Positions 33,103-40,289 of a stretch of 64,000 nt of DNA are shown in pieces; the first letter of the stretch is position 1; each line of letters opens with the position of its first letter. Source of the DNA: AC-37 sp036389295 (GTDB lineage: Bacteria; Actinomycetota; Thermoleophilia; Solirubrobacterales; Thermoleophilaceae); contig DASVQB010000022.1 in assembly GCA_036389295.1 (NCBI GenBank), forward strand, positions 39,359 through 103,358. Reading direction: 5' to 3'. Both the position numbers and the translations under genes were made by a program. Below the pieces are notes generated by a model. It saw only the letters and a program-made list of their open reading frames with translations. It was not told where the DNA came from and did not search any database.

Positions 33103-33660
33103 TCAGCCCGAGAACGGACCCGCCGTGCGCACCGTCACGTGCACGGGCGTCGCCCCCAGCGTCCCGGCGCCGCAGTCCTCGAGCAGCTTCTGCTCGGCCG
33201 GGAAGATCGAGTGCCCGACGAGCTCGCCCGAGACCGCGCCGGTCCCGCGCCACGGCAGCGACGTGATCGTCGCGTTCGCGAACGTGCCGAAGATGAAGTC
33301 GATCGTCGCGTCGTCCGACCGCCTGCGGGGGTCGCGCGTGAAGCTCAGCGTCCCGGGCGACCCGCCCGGGCTCAGCGACGCGAGGCAGCCGAGCTCGCCC
33401 GCGCCCGCGATCCCGATCGTCGCGGGCGTGCCCGCCACGGGCGCGCCGTCGAGCGTCCCGGTGCAGGTCCCCGCCACGTCGAGCGCCCAGGTGCTCGGCT
33501 CCGGCAGCAGGCCGAGCTCGTCGCCGAAGCTGAGGACGCCGTCCATCGAGCAGGACCCGTCGAACGTGGTCGGCTCCTCGCGCGCCGCGGCACTCCCCGC
33601 GAGCGCCAGCGCCGCGATCGCCGCCGCGATCGCGGCGGCCCAGCTCGAAGGCTTGGTCAC
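33103..33660 (-). CDS. Secreted protein, member 1 of a tandem paralogous family
   Basis: 185 residues from GTG 33660 with GAGGAGG upstream. Signal peptide MTKPSSWAAAIAAAIAALAL. Mature motifs shared with the two neighbours: TFDGSCSMDGVLSFGDELG, TCTGTLDGAPVAGTPATIGI, LGCLAS, LSFTRDPRRRSDDATIDFIF then GTF, and the ending VHVTVRTAGPFSG. Conserved Cys pairs suggest disulfides; the fold should be a beta-sandwich. Family function unknown. Confidence 0.75.
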   Translation of the reverse strand: MTKPSSWAAAIAAAIAALALAGSAAAREEPTTFDGSCSMDGVLSFGDELGLLPEPSTWALDVAGTCTGTLDGAPVAGTPATIGIAGAGELGCLASLSPGGSPGTLSFTRDPRRRSDDATIDFIFGTFANATITSLPWRGTGAVSGELVGHSIFPAEQKLLEDCGAGTLGATPVHVTVRTAGPFSG

Positions 33661-33832
33661 TCGGTGCCTCCTCGATCGAGTACGGAGCGTCGGGCGCTCC
33701 CCAGCCGGCTCGCCACGACCGTACCCTCCGACGGGCGGCCGGACACCTGCAGCGCCGACCAGACCCCCCGGTTGGGGTGGTTGCCCGCGCCCGGTCCGCG
33801 CCGGTCGCGGCACGACCGCGAGGCGCCCCGGC

Positions 33833-34387
33833 TCAGCCGACGAGCGGCCGGACGGTGCGCGCCGACACGTGCGACGGGATCGTCCCGAGCGTCCCGCCGG
33901 CGCAGCTCTCCACGATCTGCTGGTCGCCCGGGAAGGTCGAGATGCCGACGAGGTCGCCGGAGACGGCCCCGGTCGCGTGCCACGGGATCGACGAGACGGC
34001 GACCTGCACGAACGTGCCGAACCGGAACTCCACCACGACGTCGTCCGAGCGGCGCCTCGTGCCGCGCGAGAACGTCACGTTGCCGGGAGACCCCTCGGGT
34101 ACGACGGACGCACCGCAGCCGAGGTCGCCGGGCCCCGCGATGTGGAACTCGGCCGGGGTCGCGGAGACCGCCTCGCCGTTCAGGGTGCCCTCGCACGGCC
34201 CGCTCGCGTCGAACGCCCAGCCGCCGGCGGCCGGCAGGGTGCCCACCGGGGGCGTGAAGGTCATCGACCCGTCGAACTCGCAGGACCCGTCGAAGACGTC
34301 CGGCGACTGGCGCGCGTCGGCCACCCCGGCGAACGCGAGCACAGCTGCGGCCGTGACCGCTGCCACGCGGCCGGTTCGTTCGATCAC
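33833..34387 (-). CDS. Secreted protein, member 2 of the tandem paralogous family
   Basis: 184 residues from GTG 34387 (GGGGGG 6 bases upstream); signal peptide MIERTGRVAAVTAAAVLAFA. Same skeleton as its neighbours: VFDGSCEFDGSMTFTPPVG, GPCEGTLNGEAVSATPAEFH, LGCGAS, VTFSRGTRRRSDDVVVEFRF then GTF, IPWHATGAVSGDLVGISTFP and a final SARTVRPLVG. The 172-base gap to member 1 and the separate ribosome-binding sites suggest individual promoters. Upstream lies a 14-base perfect palindrome. Confidence 0.75.
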   Translation of the reverse strand: MIERTGRVAAVTAAAVLAFAGVADARQSPDVFDGSCEFDGSMTFTPPVGTLPAAGGWAFDASGPCEGTLNGEAVSATPAEFHIAGPGDLGCGASVVPEGSPGNVTFSRGTRRRSDDVVVEFRFGTFVQVAVSSIPWHATGAVSGDLVGISTFPGDQQIVESCAGGTLGTIPSHVSARTVRPLVG

Positions 34388-34424
34388 CTCATGCCCCCCG
34401 TCTCGATTACCGGTGACGGCCATA

Positions 34425-34438
34425 CCCCCGATCGGGGG
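34425..34438. promoter_or_regulatory. 14-base perfect palindrome CCCCCGATCGGGGG
   Basis: On the minus strand it sits between TTGAAA (34445-34440) and TATGGC (34424-34419), 15 bases apart, upstream of the GTG at 34387. An operator inside a promoter spacer (as for MerR-type or other dimeric regulators) is possible; a terminator stem for member 3 is the alternative. Confidence 0.4.
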
Positions 34439-34491
34439 CTTTCAAACGGTCATACGGGGGCCTGGAGGCGGCCTTGGCGCGACCGCCGCCG

Positions 34492-35046
34492 TCAGCCGAC
34501 GATCGGCCGCACGGTGCGCATCGAGATGTGCGTGGGCACGTCGTTCAGCTGGCCGACGCGGCACGGCTCGACGTCGTCCGGGCCGACCTGGAACGTCGTG
34601 TCGCCGACGAACTCGCCCGACACGTCGCCCTCCGCCCGCCACGGAGCGGACTTGGCGAGGGCCGCCGGGTAGGTGCCGGACGTGAACCCGATCGACGCGT
34701 CGTCCGAGCGGCGCTGGGTGCCGCGCGAGAACGACAGCGTCCCGGTGGCGCCGCGCATGAGCGAGCCCAGGCAGCCGACGTACCCGACGCCGTCGATGCG
34801 CGTCGTCATCGGCGTGGCCGCGACCGCCTCGCCGTCGAGCGTCCCGTCGCAGGTGCCGGTCCCCTCGTAGTACCAGCTCCCCCACTCCGGAAGCGCCCCG
34901 ATGCCGTCGCCCTCGAAGCTCAGCACGCCGTCGACCTCGCAGGTCCCGGCGAACGAGTCGGGCCCGCGCGAGGCCGCGGCCGCGGCCGGTCCGGTCAGAG
35001 CGGCGACCATCGCCGCCGCGATCGCCCATGTCACGGACTTCGTCAA
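34492..35046 (-). CDS. Secreted protein, member 3 of the tandem paralogous family
   Basis: 184 residues from TTG 35046 (GGGGAGG upstream). Signal peptide MTKSVTWAIAAAMVAALTGP. Shared elements: SFAGTCEVDGVLSFEGDGIG, TCDGTLDGEAVAATPMTTRI, GYVGCLGSL, TLSFSRGTQRRSDDASIGFT then SGTY, GDVSGEFVGDTTFQVGPDDV and an ending ISMRTVRPIVG almost identical to member 2. The N-terminus MTKSVTWAIAAA resembles member 1, so the three arose by local duplication. Role unknown. Confidence 0.75.
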   Translation of the reverse strand: MTKSVTWAIAAAMVAALTGPAAAAASRGPDSFAGTCEVDGVLSFEGDGIGALPEWGSWYYEGTGTCDGTLDGEAVAATPMTTRIDGVGYVGCLGSLMRGATGTLSFSRGTQRRSDDASIGFTSGTYPAALAKSAPWRAEGDVSGEFVGDTTFQVGPDDVEPCRVGQLNDVPTHISMRTVRPIVG

Positions 35047-35215
35047 GATCGTGCCTCCCCTCGGTCGACCTGCCCGCGGGAGCGTACCCGCTATGCCCGC
35101 ATGTGAAGCCCGTTTCGGTCCGCGGCCGGCGCCCCCGCGGCGGCGGCGCTCGACTTTCGCGCCCGAACCTGGGACGTTACGCGGGACACGTCAGCTTCCA
35201 CGGGAGTGAGGAGAC

Positions 35216-36097
35216 ATGCCTACTCTGCGTCCGCAGGTCGTCTCGGGACTGGTCGTCGTGCCGACGGTGGACTTCGACGGCGGGGTGTGGCGGGTCTCGA
35301 TCGCGGTGGAGGTCGGAGCGTCGCGGACCGGCGCGGGGTCTCCGCCGGTCGAGGTCGTCACCAGGGAGGACCTGATCGTCGAGCTGATCGGGGCCGAGGG
35401 CAGCTTCGAGCCGATCGCCAGCCCCGACCCGGGCCCGCTTCCCGTCCACGCGCTCCGCGGAGTGCAGGCTCGCGGCGAGTACACGTTCGCGAGCGGGGCC
35501 GGCCAGCCGGACCACGTGCGCGTCAGGCTGCGTGGCCAGAGCGCGGACTTCCCGCTGGCGGACGTCTTCCAGCCCGCCCCGGCGTCCAGCCTGCCGCGCC
35601 CGCGCTTCCCGTTCCCGTTCCCGATCCCGCCGCTCAGGAAGCCGAGCTGCTGCCCCAAGCGCTTCGAGGCCCCGCTCAACCGGAGCCTGAACGCGACGGC
35701 GAAGAGCGAGCACTTCGACGTCGAGGGCGACTTCCGCTCGCACCCGAAGAGGTGCAGGTGCAACTGCTGCGAGTACCGCCAGCTGGTCCGCGGGACCTTC
35801 CTCGACGCCGCCGGGAATCCCGTCCGGTTCGACCTGCCCTCGGGCCCGCTCGACCCGAGCAAGTGGCGAGAGGACGGCGTGATCGACGAGTTCGGGCCCG
35901 GCAAGCACGGCTACTACGGCCACCGCGGCACGAGCACGCCGGGCGACGAGTACCCGGGCAACGGCTGCGGCTACCGTGCGAACGAGACGCCGGGGTGCCC
36001 CTCCGGCGAGACCCTCCACGCGGAGTTCACGGGCGTGCTCGTCGACGTCTGCCGCGGGCGCGTCGTCGAGAAGCGGACCTGGGTCGTCGACCTCTAG
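35216..36097 (+). CDS. Cys-rich protein of unknown function
   Basis: 293 residues, ATG with GAGGAG just upstream. No signal peptide. N-terminal half is beta-rich (VVVPTVDFDGGVWRVSIAVE, VVTREDLIVELIGAEGSFEP). After a Pro/Phe linker (RPRFPFPFPIPPLRKP) the C-terminal half carries ten Cys in clusters: SCCPKRFEA, KRCRCNCCEYRQLVRGTFLD, then GNGCGYRANETPGCPSGETL, and VDVCRGRVVEKRTW, with a WREDGVIDEFGP segment. The CCEYRQ-VRGTF motif recurs, from memory, in uncharacterised bacterial proteins. A Zn-binding or disulfide-linked domain is likely. The methyltransferase starts 44 bases downstream on the same strand. Confidence 0.65.
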   Translation: MPTLRPQVVSGLVVVPTVDFDGGVWRVSIAVEVGASRTGAGSPPVEVVTREDLIVELIGAEGSFEPIASPDPGPLPVHALRGVQARGEYTFASGAGQPDHVRVRLRGQSADFPLADVFQPAPASSLPRPRFPFPFPIPPLRKPSCCPKRFEAPLNRSLNATAKSEHFDVEGDFRSHPKRCRCNCCEYRQLVRGTFLDAAGNPVRFDLPSGPLDPSKWREDGVIDEFGPGKHGYYGHRGTSTPGDEYPGNGCGYRANETPGCPSGETLHAEFTGVLVDVCRGRVVEKRTWVVDL

Positions 36098-36141
36098 CTA
36101 GGGTCGCGGTCGACGTCACCCCCCGACGACCGGAGGCAGGC

Positions 36142-37170
36142 ATGTCGCAAGCCCAGCTCGACCCATCCCACGTCATGCAGGTCGCCATGGGCTTCTGGGC
36201 GTCCAAGACGGTGCTCTCCGCCGTGGAGCTGGAGCTGTTCACGCAGCTCGGCGACGGATCGATGGCCGGCGAGGAGATCGGCGAGCGGCTCGGCCTCCAC
36301 CCGCGGGCGATCGACGACTTCCTCGACACCCTCGTCGCGCTGCGGTTCCTCGAGGCGGACGGCGACGGGGACGACCGCAGGTACCGCAACACCGACGAGA
36401 CCGCGACGTTCCTGGACAAGCGGAGCCCGACCTACATCGGGGGCATCCTCGAGATGGCCAACGCGCGCCTCTACCGGTTCTGGGGCGACCTCACCGACGC
36501 GCTGAGGACCGGCCAGCCCCAGAACGAGATCAAGCACACCGGCAAGCCGATGTTCGACGAGCTCTACAGCGACCCGGCGAGGCTCGAGCAGTTCATGGGC
36601 GCGATGCAGGGCATCTCGCTCGGCAACTTCCAGGCGCTGGCGGAGAAGTTCGACTTCTCCAGGTACGAGACGCTCTGCGACGTCGGGGGCGCCACGGGCC
36701 AGCTGTGCACGATCGTCGCCGCGCGCCATCCGCACATGCGCTGCACGAGCTACGACCTCCCGGTTGTCGCGCCGATCGCCGAGCGGGCCATCGCCGCGGC
36801 GGGGCTGGCCGACCGCGTGGCCGTCGCGTCCGGCGACTTCTTCGCGGACCCGCTCCCGCGCGCGGACGTCATCACGATGGGCCTGATCCTGCACGACTGG
36901 AACCTCGACCGGAAGATGCACCTGATCAGGTCGGCCTACGAGGCGCTCCCCGAGGGAGGCGCGCTCGTGGCCATCGAGAACCTCATCGACGACGCTCGCC
37001 GGGAGAACGCGTTCGGCCTGCTGATGTCGCTGAACATGCTGATCGAGTTCGGCGACGCGTTCGACTTCACCGGAAGCGACTTCGCCGGGTGGTGCCGGGA
37101 GGCGGGCTTCCAGAGGGTCGAGATAGTCCCGCTGACGGGCCCGGCGAGCGCCGGGGTCGCGTACAAGTAG
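36142..37170 (+). CDS. SAM-dependent O-methyltransferase (plant/antibiotic COMT-like)
   Basis: 342 residues, ATG after GGAGG. N-terminal dimerisation domain with winged helix (MGFWASKTVLSAVELELFTQ, LGLHPRAIDDFLDTLVALRF then LEADG), then the class I methyltransferase core: ETLCDVGGATGQLCTIVAAR (SAM motif I), MRCTSYDLPVVAPIAERAI, ASGDFFADPLPRADVITMGL, ILHDWNLDRK (catalytic His region, HDW) and FAGWCREAGFQRVEIVPLTG. Typical of O-methyltransferases from polyketide and other secondary metabolism. No biosynthetic cluster is directly adjacent; it converges with the OsmC gene. Confidence 0.9.
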   Translation: MSQAQLDPSHVMQVAMGFWASKTVLSAVELELFTQLGDGSMAGEEIGERLGLHPRAIDDFLDTLVALRFLEADGDGDDRRYRNTDETATFLDKRSPTYIGGILEMANARLYRFWGDLTDALRTGQPQNEIKHTGKPMFDELYSDPARLEQFMGAMQGISLGNFQALAEKFDFSRYETLCDVGGATGQLCTIVAARHPHMRCTSYDLPVVAPIAERAIAAAGLADRVAVASGDFFADPLPRADVITMGLILHDWNLDRKMHLIRSAYEALPEGGALVAIENLIDDARRENAFGLLMSLNMLIEFGDAFDFTGSDFAGWCREAGFQRVEIVPLTGPASAGVAYK

Positions 37171-37199
37171 CGGCGTAGCGGCGCTCGCCCGCCGCGGCC

Positions 37200-37727
37200 T
37201 CAGCCGGCGGGCGAGAGCTGAGCGCAGGACACCGTCAGCTCCGGCTGGTGGCGCAGCGTCTGGAGCACGACGCAGTAGCGCTCGGTCAGCCGGAGGAGCG
37301 TCTCCACGTCGCCGGCCGAGGCGTCGGTGACGAGGTCGAACCGGAGCCGGATCGCGCGAAAGCCGACGGGAGCCTCCTTGCTCACGCCGAGGGTGCCGCG
37401 GAAGTCGAGGTCGCCCTCGGCCGAGACGCTGCCGCCCTCGACCGCGATCCCGAGCGAGGTCGCGACGGCGCGCAGCGTCACCCCCGCGCACGCCGCGAGC
37501 GCCTCCAGCAGCATGTCGCCGGAGCACAGCAGCGAGCCGTCCCCGCCGGTGGCCGGATGCAGGCCCGCCTCGGCCAGCGCGGCACCCGTCCGAACCGAGC
37601 AGCTCACCCCCTCGCCGAGCTCGCCGCTCGCGCTCAGCGTCACGACCGCGGAGTCGGGCTCGTCGCGGTAGCGCTGCTTCAGCGGCGCCTGGATCGCTCG
37701 AAGCTCCTCGGCGCGCATCGGCGTCAC
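37200..37727 (-). CDS. OsmC-family protein
   Basis: 175 residues. OsmC/Ohr fold: GASARLHPAT-like segment EAGLHPATGGDGSLLCSGDM, then LLEALAACAGVTLRAVATSL with the conserved active-site Cys (ACAG), and a second Cys in LTERYCVVLQTLRH. Members reduce organic peroxides through a two-Cys mechanism; this one is of the short OsmC type. It starts 3 bases after the LamG lipoprotein gene stop and so closes the RiPP/lipoprotein transcription unit; a protective (oxidative) role is plausible. Confidence 0.9.
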   Translation of the reverse strand: MTPMRAEELRAIQAPLKQRYRDEPDSAVVTLSASGELGEGVSCSVRTGAALAEAGLHPATGGDGSLLCSGDMLLEALAACAGVTLRAVATSLGIAVEGGSVSAEGDLDFRGTLGVSKEAPVGFRAIRLRFDLVTDASAGDVETLLRLTERYCVVLQTLRHQPELTVSCAQLSPAG

Positions 37728-37730
37728 CGA

Positions 37731-38543
37731 CTACCCGCCGGTGGACGAACCGGTCCGCGCGAGCTGGAAGTGCGCCTTGAGCACGTTGAAGCTGAGCGGC
37801 GCGTCGTAGACCGCCACCTCGTCGATCACCCCGTTGAAGAAGTAGAGGGGAGGATCGCTCTCGTTCGCGCCCGCGCCGATGCGGAGGCCCCGCGTGGCGT
37901 TCGGCTGGTAGGGCACGTCCATGGTGGCGGGCGCGTCCTCGAGCGGGTCGACGTACAGCTTGAGCGTCGTCTTGTCGTACGTCATCGCCACGTAGTGCAC
38001 GCCGGGCGTCACGTCGGGGCCGGTCACCTGGTGCCAGGCCGTTCCGTCTCCCACCCACGCCTCCCACTTGTTCTGGTCGTTCGCGTAGAGGATGTACCCG
38101 AGCCTGTTCGTGTCGGCGTCGACGTCGCGCGAGGAGACGACGGCACGGAACTGACCGTCGCCGCCGGCGACGTTCACGAGCGCCTCCACCGTGAACGCGG
38201 GCGGGTTGAGCGAGTCGTCCTTGCGCGGCACCTCCACGAATCCCGTGGACCCGTCGAACGTCGCCGCTGTGTTGGTGTCGTTGACCACGAGGCCCGGCGA
38301 GCCCAGGGTGACGCCCCCGGTGTAGGTCCCGGGATTCCCGTTCTTGCTGTCGGCGGCCGTCGTCGCGCCGGCGGCCTCGCCGAGGCGCCAGTAGCTGATG
38401 GAGTTCGAGTTGTCGGTGACGTCGGTGGCGTACTCCTCGACTCCGCCGAGCCCCGAGCTGTCGAGGCCGCATCCGACGAAGGCGAACAGCATCACGAACG
38501 ACGCCAGGACCAGCGGTGCTACCAGAATCGCCCAATGCGTCAT
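37731..38543 (-). CDS. LamG/concanavalin-fold protein, probable lipoprotein
   Basis: 270 residues; ATG at 38543 with AAGGAG 5 bases upstream and a 4-base ATGA overlap with the upstream Lgt-like gene. N-terminus MTHWAILVAPLVLASFVMLF then AFVGCGLDSSG: hydrophobic helix followed by FVGC, a lipobox-like site. The rest is a LamG domain: SNSISYWRLGEAAGATTAAD, TFDGSTGFVEVP, FTVEALVNVAGG, HYVAMTYDKTTLKLYVDP and FFNGVIDEVAVYDAPLSFNV. LamG domains bind glycans or proteins. Being encoded right behind lspA and an Lgt homologue, it is the natural candidate substrate of both (inference). Confidence 0.85.
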   Translation of the reverse strand: MTHWAILVAPLVLASFVMLFAFVGCGLDSSGLGGVEEYATDVTDNSNSISYWRLGEAAGATTAADSKNGNPGTYTGGVTLGSPGLVVNDTNTAATFDGSTGFVEVPRKDDSLNPPAFTVEALVNVAGGDGQFRAVVSSRDVDADTNRLGYILYANDQNKWEAWVGDGTAWHQVTGPDVTPGVHYVAMTYDKTTLKLYVDPLEDAPATMDVPYQPNATRGLRIGAGANESDPPLYFFNGVIDEVAVYDAPLSFNVLKAHFQLARTGSSTGG

Positions 38544-39208
38544 GACAGCTCCTTTCTTGACCTGCGCGGCTCGCGCAGGGGATCGAGGATCGAGCGAGCG
38601 CAGGCATAGCCGGCCAGCGCGAAGACGAAGACGGCCCCCGGGAACGGCGGCGCGGTGAGGATCGCCGCGGCACCGGCGAGCAGCGCCACCGCCGCCGCCA
38701 GCTCGAGGAGCTGGACCGGACGGCGCCGCTCCACGCGGCCCGTGTGATCGGGCAGCCGGAGGGCGAGGCGGCCGTCGGTCGGCCGCCCGCTGCAGCACCC
38801 GTTGAGCAGGCAGCCCACGCGGGTGAAGATCATCCCGACGAGCATCGTGAACGTGGCCGCGTCCCAGAAGGTGGCGAACGGCAGCCCCAGCCACGCGAGC
38901 ACCGCCGGCGAGAGCGCGAGGGCGAGCACGAGGCCGCCGGCGAGGGTGGCGCCGCCCTCCTCGCGACGCCAGATCCGACCGGGGTCGCGGCGGAACGTCC
39001 GCCAGTGGCTCAGCACGAACCAGAGCCGGGCGCCCACGAGCGCCGGCACGATCAGGACCAGCACGCCGAGCGACGCGCGGTCGGGATCGAGTGGCAGGCT
39101 CGCGGCCGCGCCGTAGCCGGCGTAGACGCCGCAGAGCAGCCCGAGGTAGAGGAACGCGGGGTAGCTGTGGACCTCGATCCCGTGCCAGCGGAACAGGACG
39201 CGGCGCAC
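38540..39208 (-). CDS. lgt: Prolipoprotein diacylglyceryl transferase (Lgt) homologue
   Basis: 222 residues from GTG 39208, two bases after the lspA stop. Multi-pass membrane protein: EVHSYPAFLYLGLLCGVYAG, VLVLIVPALVGARLWFVLSH (GARLWFVLxH motif), GLVLALALSPAVLAWLGLPF, then MIFTRVGCLLNGCCSGRPTD matching the R-x-G-C-x-L-x-G-C-C-x-G of the divergent Lgt group. Shorter than E. coli Lgt (291) and lacking some canonical residues, so activity is probable but specialised. Lgt transfers diacylglycerol to the lipobox Cys. Its stop overlaps the LamG lipoprotein start by ATGA. Confidence 0.8.
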   Translation of the reverse strand: MRRVLFRWHGIEVHSYPAFLYLGLLCGVYAGYGAAASLPLDPDRASLGVLVLIVPALVGARLWFVLSHWRTFRRDPGRIWRREEGGATLAGGLVLALALSPAVLAWLGLPFATFWDAATFTMLVGMIFTRVGCLLNGCCSGRPTDGRLALRLPDHTGRVERRRPVQLLELAAAVALLAGAAAILTAPPFPGAVFVFALAGYACARSILDPLREPRRSRKELS

Positions 39209-39210
39209 GG

Positions 39211-39630
39211 TCAGACCACCGAGCCGGCGGCGACGACGACGCCCGCGACGATCGCCACGTCGGCGAGGTTGAAGGCCGGCCACCGGCCGAGCGAGATGAA
39301 GTCGATCACCGCGCCTCGACCGACGCGGTCGAGCAGGTTGCTCGTCGCGCCGCCGAGCGCGACGACGAGCCCGGCGACCGCGATGCGGTCCGACGGCGAC
39401 GTGGCGCTGGCGAGCGCGAGCGCCGTGCACCCCAGCGTGAGGCCCCAGAGCCCGAGCAGCGCGCGGACCGTCGGCGCGCCGCCGAGCCACCAGCTCCGGT
39501 TGGGCGCGAGCCGGAGCAGCGCGACGCCGCCGGCCGCGGTCGGGGCGGCGGCGGAGAGGAACCGGACCGCGAGGGCCTTGGTCGCCTGATCGACTAGGAC
39601 GATCGCGGCCGCTACGGAGACCACCGCCAC
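39211..39630 (-). CDS. lspA: Signal peptidase II (lipoprotein signal peptidase)
   Basis: 139 residues, four membrane segments. Conserved elements: VLVDQATKALAVRFL (DQxTK), LRLAPNRSW (N-x-G/S region), GATSNLLDRVGRGAVIDFIS with the first catalytic Asp region (GNxxDRxxxGxVxDF) and WPAFNLADVAIVAGVVV with the second catalytic Asp (FNxAD). It cleaves before the lipidated Cys. Slightly shorter than typical LspA (160). It is 35 bases downstream of the acetyltransferase and 2 bases upstream of lgt. A genome normally has a separate housekeeping lspA, so this is probably a dedicated extra copy. Confidence 0.88.
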   Translation of the reverse strand: MAVVSVAAAIVLVDQATKALAVRFLSAAAPTAAGGVALLRLAPNRSWWLGGAPTVRALLGLWGLTLGCTALALASATSPSDRIAVAGLVVALGGATSNLLDRVGRGAVIDFISLGRWPAFNLADVAIVAGVVVAAGSVV

Positions 39631-39665
39631 GGGGCGATCCTAATCGCTTGAAGATGACCGCGCAA

Positions 39666-40289
39666 TCAGCCGCCGCGCGGGGAATCGACGGCCTTGACGT
39701 AGAGCGCGTAGCCGTTGCGGCGGGTCCTTCTCACCTGCATGCCGTAGTCCTCGAGCGCGCGCCGGGCGACCGCGTGGCGGGTCCCCGTGTGCGCCGCGAC
39801 CAGCGGGAAGCCGCGCGCTCCGGCGGAGGTCTCGGCGTGGTGACCGAGCGTGAACCCGACGCCGCGCCTGCGAGCGTGCCGGGCGACGGCGATCGTCCCG
39901 ACGTAGTACGCGTCGCGCGGTGGCCGCGGGCTCGCCAGGACGAGCTGCGGCAGGGCGGCGACCAGCAGCGGCCACCGTCGCGGGCTCAGGTGGCCGAGGC
40001 TCGCGAAGAGCAGGCGGCGATGCAGGCGGTACCGGTCGCGCACCGGGAAGGCGATCAGCACGCCGGCGACCTCGCCGTCGACCTCGGCGACCGCCGCGTG
40101 CTCGAAGCTCGCGGAGTGACCCGGCCGAGCCCACAGCTCGCGGACGACGCGGCGGCCGCGCTCGGCGGATCCCGCGAGGCTCGCGTACGCTTGGGCCGCG
40201 GCGTCGAACACGAGCTCGGCGGCGGCGACGTCAGCGGCTCGCGCCGGGCGAACCTCGACCCCCGGAGCGGGAAGCTCTGGACCCGGCAT
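39666..40289 (-). CDS. GNAT-family acetyltransferase
   Basis: 207 residues. N-terminal VEVRPARAADVAAAELVFDA and central ASFEHAAVAEVDGEVAGVLI then AFPV; acetyl-CoA loop region YVGTIAVARHARRRGVGFTL (R/Q-x-x-G-x-G/A) then HAVARRALEDYGMQVRRTRR (the usual AxxLYxxxGF C-terminus). The start ATG at 40289 lies 59 bases inside the cyclase gene, an unusually long overlap in another frame; a GTG a few codons later (VEVRPARA) is an alternative. As part of the RiPP operon it may acetylate the peptide product or act as self-protection (inference). Confidence 0.82.
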   Translation of the reverse strand: MPGPELPAPGVEVRPARAADVAAAELVFDAAAQAYASLAGSAERGRRVVRELWARPGHSASFEHAAVAEVDGEVAGVLIAFPVRDRYRLHRRLLFASLGHLSPRRWPLLVAALPQLVLASPRPPRDAYYVGTIAVARHARRRGVGFTLGHHAETSAGARGFPLVAAHTGTRHAVARRALEDYGMQVRRTRRNGYALYVKAVDSPRGG

